Source: Biformimicrobium ophioploci
Lineage (GTDB): Bacteria > Pseudomonadota > Gammaproteobacteria > Pseudomonadales > Cellvibrionaceae
NCBI RefSeq assembly: GCF_030270605.1
Contig: NZ_BSYJ01000005.1
Coordinates: forward strand, 1 to 64,000
DNA: 64,000 nt
Direction of reading: 5' to 3'
The position numbers were made by a program, and so were the translations under genes. Of the stretch, positions 16,240-24,752 are shown in pieces; position 1 is the first letter of the stretch, and each line of letters starts with the position of its first letter. The notes below the pieces were generated by a model. The model made no database searches. It had not been told where the DNA came from and saw only the letters and a program-made list of their open reading frames with translations.

Positions 16240-16712
16240 TCGCGAATCAGGGTCTTGATCCATTTCTTGTAGCTGGCATCGTCGCCGTCACGATAGCCGC
16301 GGTGAATATGGCGTACCTTGCCGTCTCGGTCGATAAATACGGTGCTGGGCATGGCATCGATGCCAAACTGCTGGCTTACGCTGCTGTCGCTATCGAACAG
16401 GACGGCGAAGTCCACCGGGATTTTCTCCAGCATTGCCTCGGCGTCCGCGCGATTGGCGTCCACGTTGACACCCCATACCTTGAAGCCGGCCGGCTTGTAG
16501 CGCTTGTCCAGCTCATTGAGCAGTGGCATTTCCTTGCGGCACGGGCCGCACCAGGAGGCCCAGAAGTTGATCATGATGACTTCACCACGCTGCTCGGAAA
16601 GCCGCAGGTTTTCGCCCTGGTTTGAGGCGAGGGTGAAGTCCGGCTTGTCCGGGGCTGCCATCGCAACTGTGCTGGCTGCAAGCAAAACGGCGGATAAAAA
16701 ATAACGAATCAC
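16236..16712 (-). CDS. TlpA/ResA-like periplasmic thiol-disulfide oxidoreductase
   Basis: This 158-residue protein has a cleavable signal peptide (AVLLAASTVAMA-AP) and a single thioredoxin-fold domain. The active site is FWASWCGPCRKEMPLL, with the central insert and the cis-Pro motif MPSTVFIDRDGKV typical of TlpA/ResA. Such proteins reduce or keep open cysteines in periplasmic clients, often apocytochrome CXXCH sites. Clients available here are the five CXXCH sites encoded in this locus and the CGC tail of the DUF4266 lipoprotein. It is translationally coupled to the DUF4266 gene (ATGA overlap) and lies 9 bases after the upstream barrel gene. Confidence 0.9.
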   Translation of the reverse strand: MIRYFLSAVLLAASTVAMAAPDKPDFTLASNQGENLRLSEQRGEVIMINFWASWCGPCRKEMPLLNELDKRYKPAGFKVWGVNVDANRADAEAMLEKIPVDFAVLFDSDSSVSQQFGIDAMPSTVFIDRDGKVRHIHRGYRDGDDASYKKWIKTLIRE

Positions 16713-16721
16713 ATGAATCTC

Positions 16722-17366
16722 CTAGAAATAAATCGAGGCGCCCAGTTGCGCAGACAGGTTGTTGGTCCGAATTGTCTCACCAAACAGGTCATGTTCAAAA
16801 ATGTGGTCACGAAATTCAAGTCGCACTGAAATCCAGTCGGTTGGCAGCAACCGGAGGCCCGCGCCCAGATTGAAGGTGAAGTGCTTCTCGTTTGCAAACA
16901 GTGTGTTGCCCACACCGCCGAGCAGGTAGAAGGTGCTGTTAAACGCATAATCGCTGCCGGCGAAAAATTCACCGGGCAGGAAGTTGTAGCCGAGCGATGC
17001 GCTGTAATAGGAGAGCTCACGTTCTTCGTCAGTCATCAATGGCGCAGAGCCGCTGAGTCGTTCGTAACTGGATTCCGCCATGTCGGTCATGCCGTAGGCA
17101 GCTTCCACGAAGAAGTCTTCACTCAGGTGGTAATTGATGCTGAGACTGGTGACGCCATTGGACCCGAAATCTTCGATGTTCATGATGCCGCCGAGCAGGG
17201 AGACCTCGAAATTCTCGCTGTCGATATTGGCTTCACGGATTTCCCGGCGCTCAATATCCGGCGCGATGATGTCCTCGATGGTGTCATCGGCAAAAGCAGC
17301 GGGGGCAAGCAGGGTGGTTAGAAAACCGGCCGCCGCTAGAAAAAGACGTCGATTCCCAGTTTCCAT
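16722..17366 (-). CDS. Outer-membrane beta-barrel domain protein
   Basis: This 214-residue exported protein has a signal peptide (LLAPAAFA-DD), a short acidic periplasmic segment with DIIAPDIERREIREANIDSE, and then strands of an 8-stranded type barrel (FEVSLLGGIMNIEDF, TSLSINYHLSEDFFVEAAYG, LSAQLGASIYF). It ends in Phe. The acidic N-terminal motif before the barrel is characteristic of the outer-membrane barrel domain family common in myxobacteria and shared with some gammaproteobacteria. Its start overlaps the upstream SH3-barrel gene by 31 bases, so the two are coupled and may form a pair in the membrane. Confidence 0.8.
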   Translation of the reverse strand: METGNRRLFLAAAGFLTTLLAPAAFADDTIEDIIAPDIERREIREANIDSENFEVSLLGGIMNIEDFGSNGVTSLSINYHLSEDFFVEAAYGMTDMAESSYERLSGSAPLMTDEERELSYYSASLGYNFLPGEFFAGSDYAFNSTFYLLGGVGNTLFANEKHFTFNLGAGLRLLPTDWISVRLEFRDHIFEHDLFGETIRTNNLSAQLGASIYF

Positions 17367-18133
17367 TCGTTCACCTCTTGGTTTTCTTCTCTGCTGGTCA
17401 GCAGGTAGTGGTTGGTGTATTCCGCGCGCAATACAAAGCGCCGGGACAGGTACATGGATGCGCCGACTGCGGCAAGCATTGCGGTATCGTTGCGGTCTTC
17501 CGCAGCAATGATCGTGGCATTGGGCGCAGTGCTATTGATGCCCGCGCCCATGGCGAAATACGGGGAAATTTTCCAGTCCGGGAAGGGCTGGTGTTTCGCT
17601 GCTACCTGGAAAGTCTGGCTGTTGGAATAGTCGCCCACCGCCTGTGTTGCGCGTACCTCCGCCGAGAGGTTGGCAGTAAAGCGATAGCCGAGGGTCAGCC
17701 CCAGCGTGCTGGCGCCACCAAACTGGCCGGTACTGAAACCGAGGTGGACCCGCGAAGCCCTGAAGTCGCGTGCATCGGGCTGCCGGATTGCAATCGTTTC
17801 ACCGCTCTGGGTTTCGAGGCGGTCGAGATCAGAAATGCGCACCCAGCCCTGCTTGCCGCGCCCGGTTTCGATTTTTACCCAGCCTGTGCGGCGCTTGATC
17901 AGCTTGAGTGTCTGGCCAAACTCGACGACGTGGAAGACGGGATAGCCCCGGCCCGGACCGGTGTGAACGTCCACATAGGGCGCGCTGACGATGACTTCGG
18001 TTACGGGCTCGTTCTCCAGAAAAGGGGGTATGGCGCGCGCAGGAGAGGTAAGCATGCTTAGGACTGTCAGCACGGCGGTTACCAGAAAAATACGGGTGCG
18101 AGGGGAGGGTCTTGAAGCGTGCGCAATATTCAC
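17336..18133 (-). CDS. SH3-domain outer-membrane barrel protein
   Basis: This 265-residue exported protein has a signal peptide ending about TSPARA-IP. It carries a bacterial SH3 domain (about residues 45-105) with YVDVHTGPGRGYPVFHVV and GWVKIETGRGKQGWV. A C-terminal beta-barrel-like region follows, with alternating strands ending WKLGIDVFF and a terminal Phe. Bacterial SH3 domains bind peptidoglycan or proteins, so the protein may link the barrel to the cell wall. The start is a GTG at 18133, directly abutting the TAA of the upstream heme lipoprotein gene, which argues for strict co-translation. Confidence 0.82.
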   Translation of the reverse strand: MNIAHASRPSPRTRIFLVTAVLTVLSMLTSPARAIPPFLENEPVTEVIVSAPYVDVHTGPGRGYPVFHVVEFGQTLKLIKRRTGWVKIETGRGKQGWVRISDLDRLETQSGETIAIRQPDARDFRASRVHLGFSTGQFGGASTLGLTLGYRFTANLSAEVRATQAVGDYSNSQTFQVAAKHQPFPDWKISPYFAMGAGINSTAPNATIIAAEDRNDTAMLAAVGASMYLSRRFVLRAEYTNHYLLTSREENQEVNEWKLGIDVFF

Positions 18134-20764
18134 TTAATTCACCGGCGCCTCGAACGGGTTGTTGTAATACTGTGCGCCGATGTCCAGCCACTCGGAAATA
18201 AGTTTCAGCTCCTCGGCGGTCAGGTACCCGGCGTGGCTGCCTCCAGCCTCAAATTTCTCAAAAAAACGACTGGCGACTGCGGCGCCGGCACGCATGGACG
18301 CGCCCTGAGGTACAGGCTCCAGTAACGGAATCGGGTCGCCGTTGATGTCGAGCAGCGGATCGCCGTTGCCGTCCAGCTGGAACAACGGGTTGCCGTCGTC
18401 ATCTGTGGCCTGTCTTGTCAGGTCGCGCAGCGCGCCGTCAACCAGCTCCTGCTGGCCATCTTCCAGCAGCAACTCTGCATAGGCAGTCATCCAGTCAGGG
18501 TTGACGTCCGACTGGCCGGCGGTCAGTTCCAGCTGGCCGGCGGGCACCTGGGTCATGCTGTTTGCATCGCGGTTGGTATGGCAGCCGGTACAGGTGTGGT
18601 CGGCAATAAGCATGTCATTTGCATCGAAAACCGGGCGCGGTAGCTCCCAGATTGGCTGGATATGGGTGGGATAATGGATGATCGCCTTGCAGCGATCCTG
18701 CCACGTTGTTTCGCAGCCGGGTGCTGCCGGAATCGCGGTGGTCAGGTCGCGATAAAAAATGTCCCAGCTCGGATCTTTTGGGCGAACCAGCGGATCGGTC
18801 CAGACATCAATGAAACCGAGGTCGCCGGAAAGTGAAGCCTCGCCAGCGATCCTCGACAGCAACTGTGCCATGGTTTCCCCCATCTGTGCCTTGAGGGCCG
18901 GCTCGGTATTGGGGAAGGCCAGGTCGCTGGTGCTCGCACCGGGCCAGGCAGATTGTGGCTCCTTGTCGGCACGGCCATGCGGTACTTCGCTGCCGCGCTC
19001 ATGACAGCCGGTACAGCTGCGGATCTCACCCGGGCGCAACTGTAGCCAGTTCTGGTGTGGGCCAAAAATTCGGCGGCCGTCCCGGTCAACCACAGAGATA
19101 GCAAACGGAATATTGGCCGGAATCCGTACCCGGACGGAACCGTCTGGCTGTATCGGGGTGTAGCCGACAATCTCGCGCATCAGCTGGGAGCGGTTGACAC
19201 CGAATGCGGACGGGTTGAATTCGCGGACGTTTTCGTCCGGGATCGGAACGGCCTTGACGATGCGCAGGAAGCGCGCGGGCCTGTCTTCAGCGGTTGCGAG
19301 TACGGGGTCCGCGATGGCAGCGATGCCGCCTTCGACGATGTCGGTTCCATCGATATCGTAAACGCTGCGGATATCCAGGATGCCGGCGTTCTCGTCGACC
19401 AGTGTCTGCTCAAGGTCTGCGCCGGCAATCGGATCTGCAATAAACCCGGTCGTGAAGGAAGGTTCCAGGGCCACTGCCTCGGAGATCATGATGCCTTCCT
19501 CGGCGACTACCACGGGGCGCTGGGTGCCGTCGCTGTAATCGTATATCCACAGGCCGTAGAGTGGATCTGCCGGGACCGGGTCGGGCTGGGCGAGGTTCTC
19601 GTCGGTACAGGGCTGCGGCAGCATCGTGGACTGGTCGATGATGCGGCAATCGCTCCAGCTGACCAGCAGGCGTCCGGAGCCGTCCCGCAATGGGTAGGCC
19701 GAGGCGAAGTGGCCGTGCGGAGAGAGTTCACTGTTGGTCAGGACTTCAAAGACCGAAACAGTGTTCTGGCCCACCAGTGTGCCGGACTGGTTCGGTTCGC
19801 TGTAGGCCTCCGTGAAGTTTTCGCCATCGACGATTACCAGGTCACCGCCGAAGCGATTACTCTCTCGTGCGCGCAGGATCACCAGGGTCTGGCCGTTTTC
19901 CAGCATCCATGGGCGCGCATGCAGGGCGGCACTGTTGTCGCTGCCTGTGGCCTGGCTGTGATATCCGTAGTAGGGCTGGATATTGCGGCCATCCGGAGTT
20001 GTCGTATACAGGCTGACACTGTCGCTGCGCCCCATATTGTCCCAGCGGCTGAACAGGATGCGCCCGTCTGGCATGACGGCCGGGGCCAGGTCGTGGCTCT
20101 GGTTGAACGTGACCTGCTTGATGTTGCTGCCGTCCTCATCCATGACGTGGAGCGTGAAGGCTTCGTTATCCAGGTCTTCTTCCAGACCAGAGTATTGCGG
20201 CTTGTTGTCATCGAGCAGCTGTGCACGCCCGCGGCGCTGGCGGGTGGATGAGAAGATAATGCGGCCGTCCGGCAGGTAGGCGGGGTAGAGGTCCTGGCCC
20301 GCTTCAGCGCTGATGTCGGTGGCGATGATCCGGCGCAGGTCGCCGCTCTCGAGTGCGTACTCCCAGATATCCCAGGTAGGCTGCTCATCTTCATCGGCGC
20401 CCGGGATTTCCGGTTCGCGCAGGGAGAAGATCAGCTTTTCTCCATCCGGGGACACGTTGAGGTGCTGGATGTCAATGTCGCCCTCAAACAGTCCTTCGGT
20501 CAGGACTGTTTCCGGCGCATCGCCGCTGGCGCGGTCTTTCAGAATCAGCGAGGCCCCGGGGCGAAATTCCTGCGGTGCCAGCACGTCGTCCGTTGCCAGC
20601 ATGCCTTCCTCATCCAACGGTAGCGGGCGACGCACGAAAACGATCGGGTAATCGACTACGACGGGATCTGCTTTCTGGTCCCCGCTGATGCTGCTGTCGC
20701 TCCCGGAGCCGCCGCTACAGGCGGTTAAAAATCCGGCAAAAAACAATGCCCAAAACTTGTTCAA
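18134..20764 (-). CDS. HzsA-like beta-propeller diheme lipoprotein
   Basis: This protein of about 876 residues has a lipoprotein signal (WALFFAGFLTAC). The first half has TolB-like propeller repeats (NVSPDGEKLIFSL, YLPDGRIIFSS, VMPDGRILFSR). The second half has two heme c sites, CTGCHERG (about residues 584-588) and CTGCHTNRD (about 725-729), an arrangement recalling HzsA-related proteins. A Gly/Asp-rich stretch near the C-terminus (DDDGNPLFQLDGNGDPLLD) looks calcium-binding. A longer frame begins at 20818, but the TTG at 20764 with GGGGA upstream starts directly at the signal peptide. First gene of the minus operon; it is divergent from another cytochrome gene. It is probably outer-membrane anchored; the redox partner is unknown. 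Confidence 0.78.
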   Translation of the reverse strand: MNKFWALFFAGFLTACSGGSGSDSSISGDQKADPVVVDYPIVFVRRPLPLDEEGMLATDDVLAPQEFRPGASLILKDRASGDAPETVLTEGLFEGDIDIQHLNVSPDGEKLIFSLREPEIPGADEDEQPTWDIWEYALESGDLRRIIATDISAEAGQDLYPAYLPDGRIIFSSTRQRRGRAQLLDDNKPQYSGLEEDLDNEAFTLHVMDEDGSNIKQVTFNQSHDLAPAVMPDGRILFSRWDNMGRSDSVSLYTTTPDGRNIQPYYGYHSQATGSDNSAALHARPWMLENGQTLVILRARESNRFGGDLVIVDGENFTEAYSEPNQSGTLVGQNTVSVFEVLTNSELSPHGHFASAYPLRDGSGRLLVSWSDCRIIDQSTMLPQPCTDENLAQPDPVPADPLYGLWIYDYSDGTQRPVVVAEEGIMISEAVALEPSFTTGFIADPIAGADLEQTLVDENAGILDIRSVYDIDGTDIVEGGIAAIADPVLATAEDRPARFLRIVKAVPIPDENVREFNPSAFGVNRSQLMREIVGYTPIQPDGSVRVRIPANIPFAISVVDRDGRRIFGPHQNWLQLRPGEIRSCTGCHERGSEVPHGRADKEPQSAWPGASTSDLAFPNTEPALKAQMGETMAQLLSRIAGEASLSGDLGFIDVWTDPLVRPKDPSWDIFYRDLTTAIPAAPGCETTWQDRCKAIIHYPTHIQPIWELPRPVFDANDMLIADHTCTGCHTNRDANSMTQVPAGQLELTAGQSDVNPDWMTAYAELLLEDGQQELVDGALRDLTRQATDDDGNPLFQLDGNGDPLLDINGDPIPLLEPVPQGASMRAGAAVASRFFEKFEAGGSHAGYLTAEELKLISEWLDIGAQYYNNPFEAPVN

Positions 20765-21060
20765 TGCTGGTTTTCCCCAAGTCGGTCTTTTTCCGCACAA
20801 AGCAGTTGATGGCCGCACACTCAGGCCGGCGCTCGAAGCGGAAACAATTGGTCAAAATATTGAAATAATTCAGATGCTTGCATGCTCTCAGTAAACGGGG
20901 TGAGGCTCAACAAATCTTTTCGAAAAAGAGGGACTGTTCGACACTTCCGCAAACTATCTCTGGCCTGTAACACAGGAATCCTTAGTATTCGTCAGTATTC
21001 GGTAAACGTCGCTTGGTATTCAATGGCTGCAGGCCTGTTCGACGGTATTTTGGAATCGGG
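20765..21060. promoter_or_regulatory. Divergent control region of the redox locus with phased GTATTC sites
   Basis: This 296-bp gap between two large divergent operons holds no supported gene. The hexamer GTATTC occurs three times in the same orientation at 20985-20990, 20995-21000 and 21016-21021, that is 10 and 21 bp apart, on one helix face. They lie 40-76 bases before the plus-operon start. AT-rich sequence at 20845-20875 is the likelier minus-operon promoter. No regulator gene is adjacent, so the factor must be encoded elsewhere. Confidence 0.5.
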
Positions 21061-22257
21061 ATGAAGAAACTTTTTCTTGCTTATATTTTGACCGGATTTA
21101 TGCTCCAGTCTGCCCAGGCGGGGCCGCTGGAGCAGGCCGAGCGTATCCACAGTCGTATCACCGGGATCCAGCCATCCGAGCAGGTGTTGCTGGATATGGC
21201 AGACCAGATTGCATCCGGAGATACGCAGGGTGCTGCATGGTTGGCGATGCAGAACGAGGCATTTTACAGCGTGACGCTGAAGGACCTGGCGACGCCCTGG
21301 ACCAACCGGGATTTCGATGTATTTGTGCCGCTGAATGATTACGTTGCGACAGTGATAGGTGCTGTGCGCGACGACAGGGATTTTCGCGAGCTGTTGTCGG
21401 CCGATCTTGTGTACACAGCAGACTCTGCACTTGGCCTGCCTGCATACAGCGCTTCGAACAATGATCACTACGCGGCGCTGGAGTCAGGAGGCTTCAGCCT
21501 GCGGGACAACCTTGTCGCCACCACGCAGTCGTCTGTCAGTGGTCTGCCAGTTTCTGCAACGGCCGGCCTGATGACCACGCGGGCCGCGGCAAAGTCGTTC
21601 TTCATTGCCGGCACCAATCGCGCAATGTTCCGTTTCACGATGCTGAACCACCTTTGCCGGGATATGGAGCAGTTGGCCGATACCTCGCGTGTGCCGGACC
21701 GGGTCAGGCAGGATGTCAGTCGCAGCCCCGGTGGTGATAGTCGCGTTTACCAGAACAATTGCGTGGGCTGCCACAGCGGCATGGACCCCATGGCCCAGGC
21801 ATTTGCTTACTACGATTTCTCCTATAACCCGGACAATGACCCTCAGGGTGATAACGGGCGCATCGATTTCAACACCTCGGGCAATACGGACCCGGCTACG
21901 GGTACCCGGGTGAAGGCGAAATACCATATCAATAGCAGCACCTTCGCCCTGGGTTTTATCACGCCGGATGATCGCTGGGACAACTACTGGCGCGAGGGGC
22001 CCAATATGCATTTGGGCTGGAGTGCTGCGCTGCCAGGTGGAGGCAATGGTGCCAAGTCTCTGGGAGAGGAGTTGGCCAACAGCGAGGCGTTCGCCCAGTG
22101 CCAGGTTACCAAGGTGTTTGAGCAGGTCTGTATTCGCAAGCCGGAAGACGCGGCGGACCGGACGCGGATCGCGCAGATGACTGACAGTTTCAAAACAAGC
22201 GGCTATCGCCTGAAGCAGGTATACGCCGACTCCGCAGTTTACTGTGCAGGGGAGTAG
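21061..22257 (+). CDS. Exported monoheme cytochrome, DUF1585/1588-like
   Basis: This 398-residue protein has a signal peptide (LTGFMLQSAQA-GP). It carries one heme c site, CVGCHSGMDPMAQAFAYYDF (C234, C237, H238). The CxxCHxxMDPxxxAFxxxD pattern resembles the DUF1588/DUF1585 segments of large planctomycete-type secreted cytochromes, here as a shorter stand-alone protein. The N-terminal half is helical with GVLLD-like repeats but no further heme site. The ATG at 21061 is chosen over an upstream GTG frame because it begins the signal peptide. It is followed after 6 bases by the laminin-G heme lipoprotein gene, so both probably work together outside the inner membrane. Confidence 0.72.
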   Translation: MKKLFLAYILTGFMLQSAQAGPLEQAERIHSRITGIQPSEQVLLDMADQIASGDTQGAAWLAMQNEAFYSVTLKDLATPWTNRDFDVFVPLNDYVATVIGAVRDDRDFRELLSADLVYTADSALGLPAYSASNNDHYAALESGGFSLRDNLVATTQSSVSGLPVSATAGLMTTRAAAKSFFIAGTNRAMFRFTMLNHLCRDMEQLADTSRVPDRVRQDVSRSPGGDSRVYQNNCVGCHSGMDPMAQAFAYYDFSYNPDNDPQGDNGRIDFNTSGNTDPATGTRVKAKYHINSSTFALGFITPDDRWDNYWREGPNMHLGWSAALPGGGNGAKSLGEELANSEAFAQCQVTKVFEQVCIRKPEDAADRTRIAQMTDSFKTSGYRLKQVYADSAVYCAGE

Positions 22258-22263
22258 GTATTT

Positions 22264-24729
22264 ATGAAGTTACTCAATGCACTAACTATATTGGCCTCGC
22301 TCTCATTGGCGGCATGCAGCGGCGGCAGCGGCCAGGAAACCACCAGCCAGCCAAATACCGATACGGGCAGCAGTGCGCCCTCCACCTATACCGGCCCGGC
22401 GCCGCAGTCTGATGATGTGCAGCAGTACAAGATCAATATCTGGGATAACCTGCGCGCGGACAATCGCTGTGGAAGCTGCCACAACGAAAGCCAGAGTCCG
22501 CGCTTTGTCCGCTTTGACGATATCAATCTCGCCTACAGTGAGGGGCGGCCCCTGGTTGACCTCAATACCCCGGCGGAATCCCGTCTGGTGACCAAGGTTG
22601 CCGAAGGGCACAACTGTTGGCTGGACAGCGCCGACGCCTGCGCCTCGATCATCACCAATTACATCGAAGCCTGGGCGAAAGAAGCGGGTAGCCTCAGTAC
22701 CGAGATCGTCCTGACGGCGCCACCAATTCGTGAGATCGGCACCAGCAAGACCTTTCCTGCAGACGGCGGTAATTTTTCCACCACGGTTTACCCGCTGCTG
22801 ACGACCTATTGTGCGAGCTGCCACAGTGAGAGTGCCCGTTTTGCTCAGCAGCCATACTTCGCAAGTGCCGACGTGGAGCAGGCTTACGAGGCGGCCAAGA
22901 CCAAGATGGACCTGGTAACGCCGGAAAACTCCCGCTTCAGCATTCGCCTTGGGGCGGAATTCCATAACTGCTGGAGCGATTGCGCGGCCAATGAAGACGA
23001 AATGACCGCGGCAATCACAAGCTTTGCCAATGCGATCCCCCTGGCGCAGGTGGATCCTGCGTGGGTCACCAGTAAGGCGCTGTACCTGCCCGACGGTATT
23101 GTCGCCAGCGGTGGTGGACGCGTGGAAAATCACCTGGTTGCACTGTATGAATTCAAGACCGGGAGCGGTACCACGGCCTACGACACCTCTGGTGTTGAGC
23201 CGGCAATGGACCTTGCCCTGAGTGGCAACTATGAGTGGCTTGGCTCCTGGGGCGTTCGCTTTAACGAGGGCAAGGCGCAGGCGGCCACAGTCACCAGCAA
23301 GAAACTGTTTGATCTGCTGAGTGTAACCGGTGAGTACACCCTGGAAGCCTGGGTCGCGCCGGCCAATGTCGTTCAGGATGGCCCGGTGCGCATCGTCAGT
23401 TACGCCGGTGGTAATGAAGCGCGGAACTTTGCCCTTGGCCAGAATATGTACAACTACGTGTACAGCAACCGGGCAGCGAATACGGACGCGGACGGAATGC
23501 CGGCGCTGATCACCAACGATGCCGATGAGGTGGCACAGGCTACGTTGCAGCATGTGGTGGCCAGCTACGACCCGCTGAACGGTCGTCGCCTGTATGTGAA
23601 TGGCGAGCTCGTGGTTTCAACAGATCCACTGCCGGCCGATACCCTTTCCAACTGGGATGATACCTTTGCATTTGCGCTGGGCAACGAGGTTTCCGGGGAG
23701 TACCCGTGGCAGGGTTCGGTGCGTATGGTTGCTGTTCATTCCCGTGCGCTGACGCCCGAGGATATTACTGCGAATTTTGAGGCGGGTGTCGGCGAGAAAT
23801 ATTTCCTGCTGTTCAGCGTTGAGGAGCATACCGGTGTAGCAGAAAGCTATGTACTGGTGGAGGTGCAGCAGTTTGATAATTACGGTTACCTGTTCAGCCT
23901 GCCGAAACTGATGAGCCTTGATCCAGATGCCGACCTGTCCGGTGTTGTGGTGGAGGGTATGCGTATTGGTATCAACGGGCGCGAAGCGGAGGTCGGTCAG
24001 GCCTATGCCAATCTCGATGTCTCCGTTGAGACCGGCACGGTAGCGACAGAGGGGCTGCAGTTGTCTCCGCTGGGTACCATTATTGGCCTGGAGCTGGGGG
24101 CGGAGAACGATGAGTTTTTCCTGACGTTCGAACGGTTGGGGAGCAGTGAGTTCGTGCGTGTTGAGCCGGTACCAGCGGCGCCCGCACCGGCCGCCGACCT
24201 GCCTGAACAGCCGCGTTTGGGATTGAGGCGCTTTGCGCAGATCAATGCATCACTTTCCCGGGCAACGGGTATCAGTACAACCGACCCGGATATTGCCGCT
24301 ACTTATGACAAGGTCCGGCAGCAGCTGCCGATTGACCCTGCCATTGATGGGTTCGTAGCCGCGCACCAGATGGGTATCACTCAGCTGGCGGTCAAGTATT
24401 GCAGCGTGTTGGTGGACTCTCCTGAGCGTGCCGGGTTTTTCCCGGGCTTTGATTTTACCGCGCCGGCGGATTCCGCGTTTGCCGGCGGCAATGACAGCCT
24501 GATTGTGGATCCGCTATTGAAGGCGCTGCTGGTCGAGCAGGTCAGCGGGCCGGCTGGTATGGCCCATATTGGCAGTGCCCCGGAAGCGGGAGCCATGCGC
24601 GCCGAGCTGCAATCCCTGATTGGCAAGATGACGGCATGTGTTGCCGGCTGTGACGCGAACCGGACAGCGACTACGGTCAAGGCTGCCTGTGCGGCGGCCA
24701 TGGGTAGCGCAGCGATCCTGGTCCACTAA
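22264..24729 (+). CDS. Laminin-G-domain diheme lipoprotein
   Basis: This 821-residue protein has a lipoprotein signal (LASLSLAAC, Cys18). Two heme c motifs, CGSCHNE (C69, C72, H73) and CASCHSE (C183, C186, H187), sit in two similar N-terminal units. A concanavalin/laminin-G fold follows (about residues 285-510), recognisable by LVALYEFKTGSGTTAYDTSG, GEYTLEAWVAPANV and QHVVASYDPLNGRRLYVNGE. The C-terminal third is mixed with an Ala/Pro linker (VPAAPAPAADLPEQ) and paired cysteines at the end. Heme plus laminin-G is typical of planctomycete surface proteins encoded beside DUF1501 genes, as here. The laminin-G domain may bind polysaccharide or protein. Unusual in a gammaproteobacterium. Confidence 0.78.
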   Translation: MKLLNALTILASLSLAACSGGSGQETTSQPNTDTGSSAPSTYTGPAPQSDDVQQYKINIWDNLRADNRCGSCHNESQSPRFVRFDDINLAYSEGRPLVDLNTPAESRLVTKVAEGHNCWLDSADACASIITNYIEAWAKEAGSLSTEIVLTAPPIREIGTSKTFPADGGNFSTTVYPLLTTYCASCHSESARFAQQPYFASADVEQAYEAAKTKMDLVTPENSRFSIRLGAEFHNCWSDCAANEDEMTAAITSFANAIPLAQVDPAWVTSKALYLPDGIVASGGGRVENHLVALYEFKTGSGTTAYDTSGVEPAMDLALSGNYEWLGSWGVRFNEGKAQAATVTSKKLFDLLSVTGEYTLEAWVAPANVVQDGPVRIVSYAGGNEARNFALGQNMYNYVYSNRAANTDADGMPALITNDADEVAQATLQHVVASYDPLNGRRLYVNGELVVSTDPLPADTLSNWDDTFAFALGNEVSGEYPWQGSVRMVAVHSRALTPEDITANFEAGVGEKYFLLFSVEEHTGVAESYVLVEVQQFDNYGYLFSLPKLMSLDPDADLSGVVVEGMRIGINGREAEVGQAYANLDVSVETGTVATEGLQLSPLGTIIGLELGAENDEFFLTFERLGSSEFVRVEPVPAAPAPAADLPEQPRLGLRRFAQINASLSRATGISTTDPDIAATYDKVRQQLPIDPAIDGFVAAHQMGITQLAVKYCSVLVDSPERAGFFPGFDFTAPADSAFAGGNDSLIVDPLLKALLVEQVSGPAGMAHIGSAPEAGAMRAELQSLIGKMTACVAGCDANRTATTVKAACAAAMGSAAILVH

Positions 24730-24752
24730 CGGATCGGTGAAGGTAAGGAACT

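Noticed and set aside
19055-20251. 398-codon plus-strand ORF opposite the HzsA-like gene
   Set aside because: The minus strand encodes propeller and CXXCH motifs in frame; the plus frame shows none.
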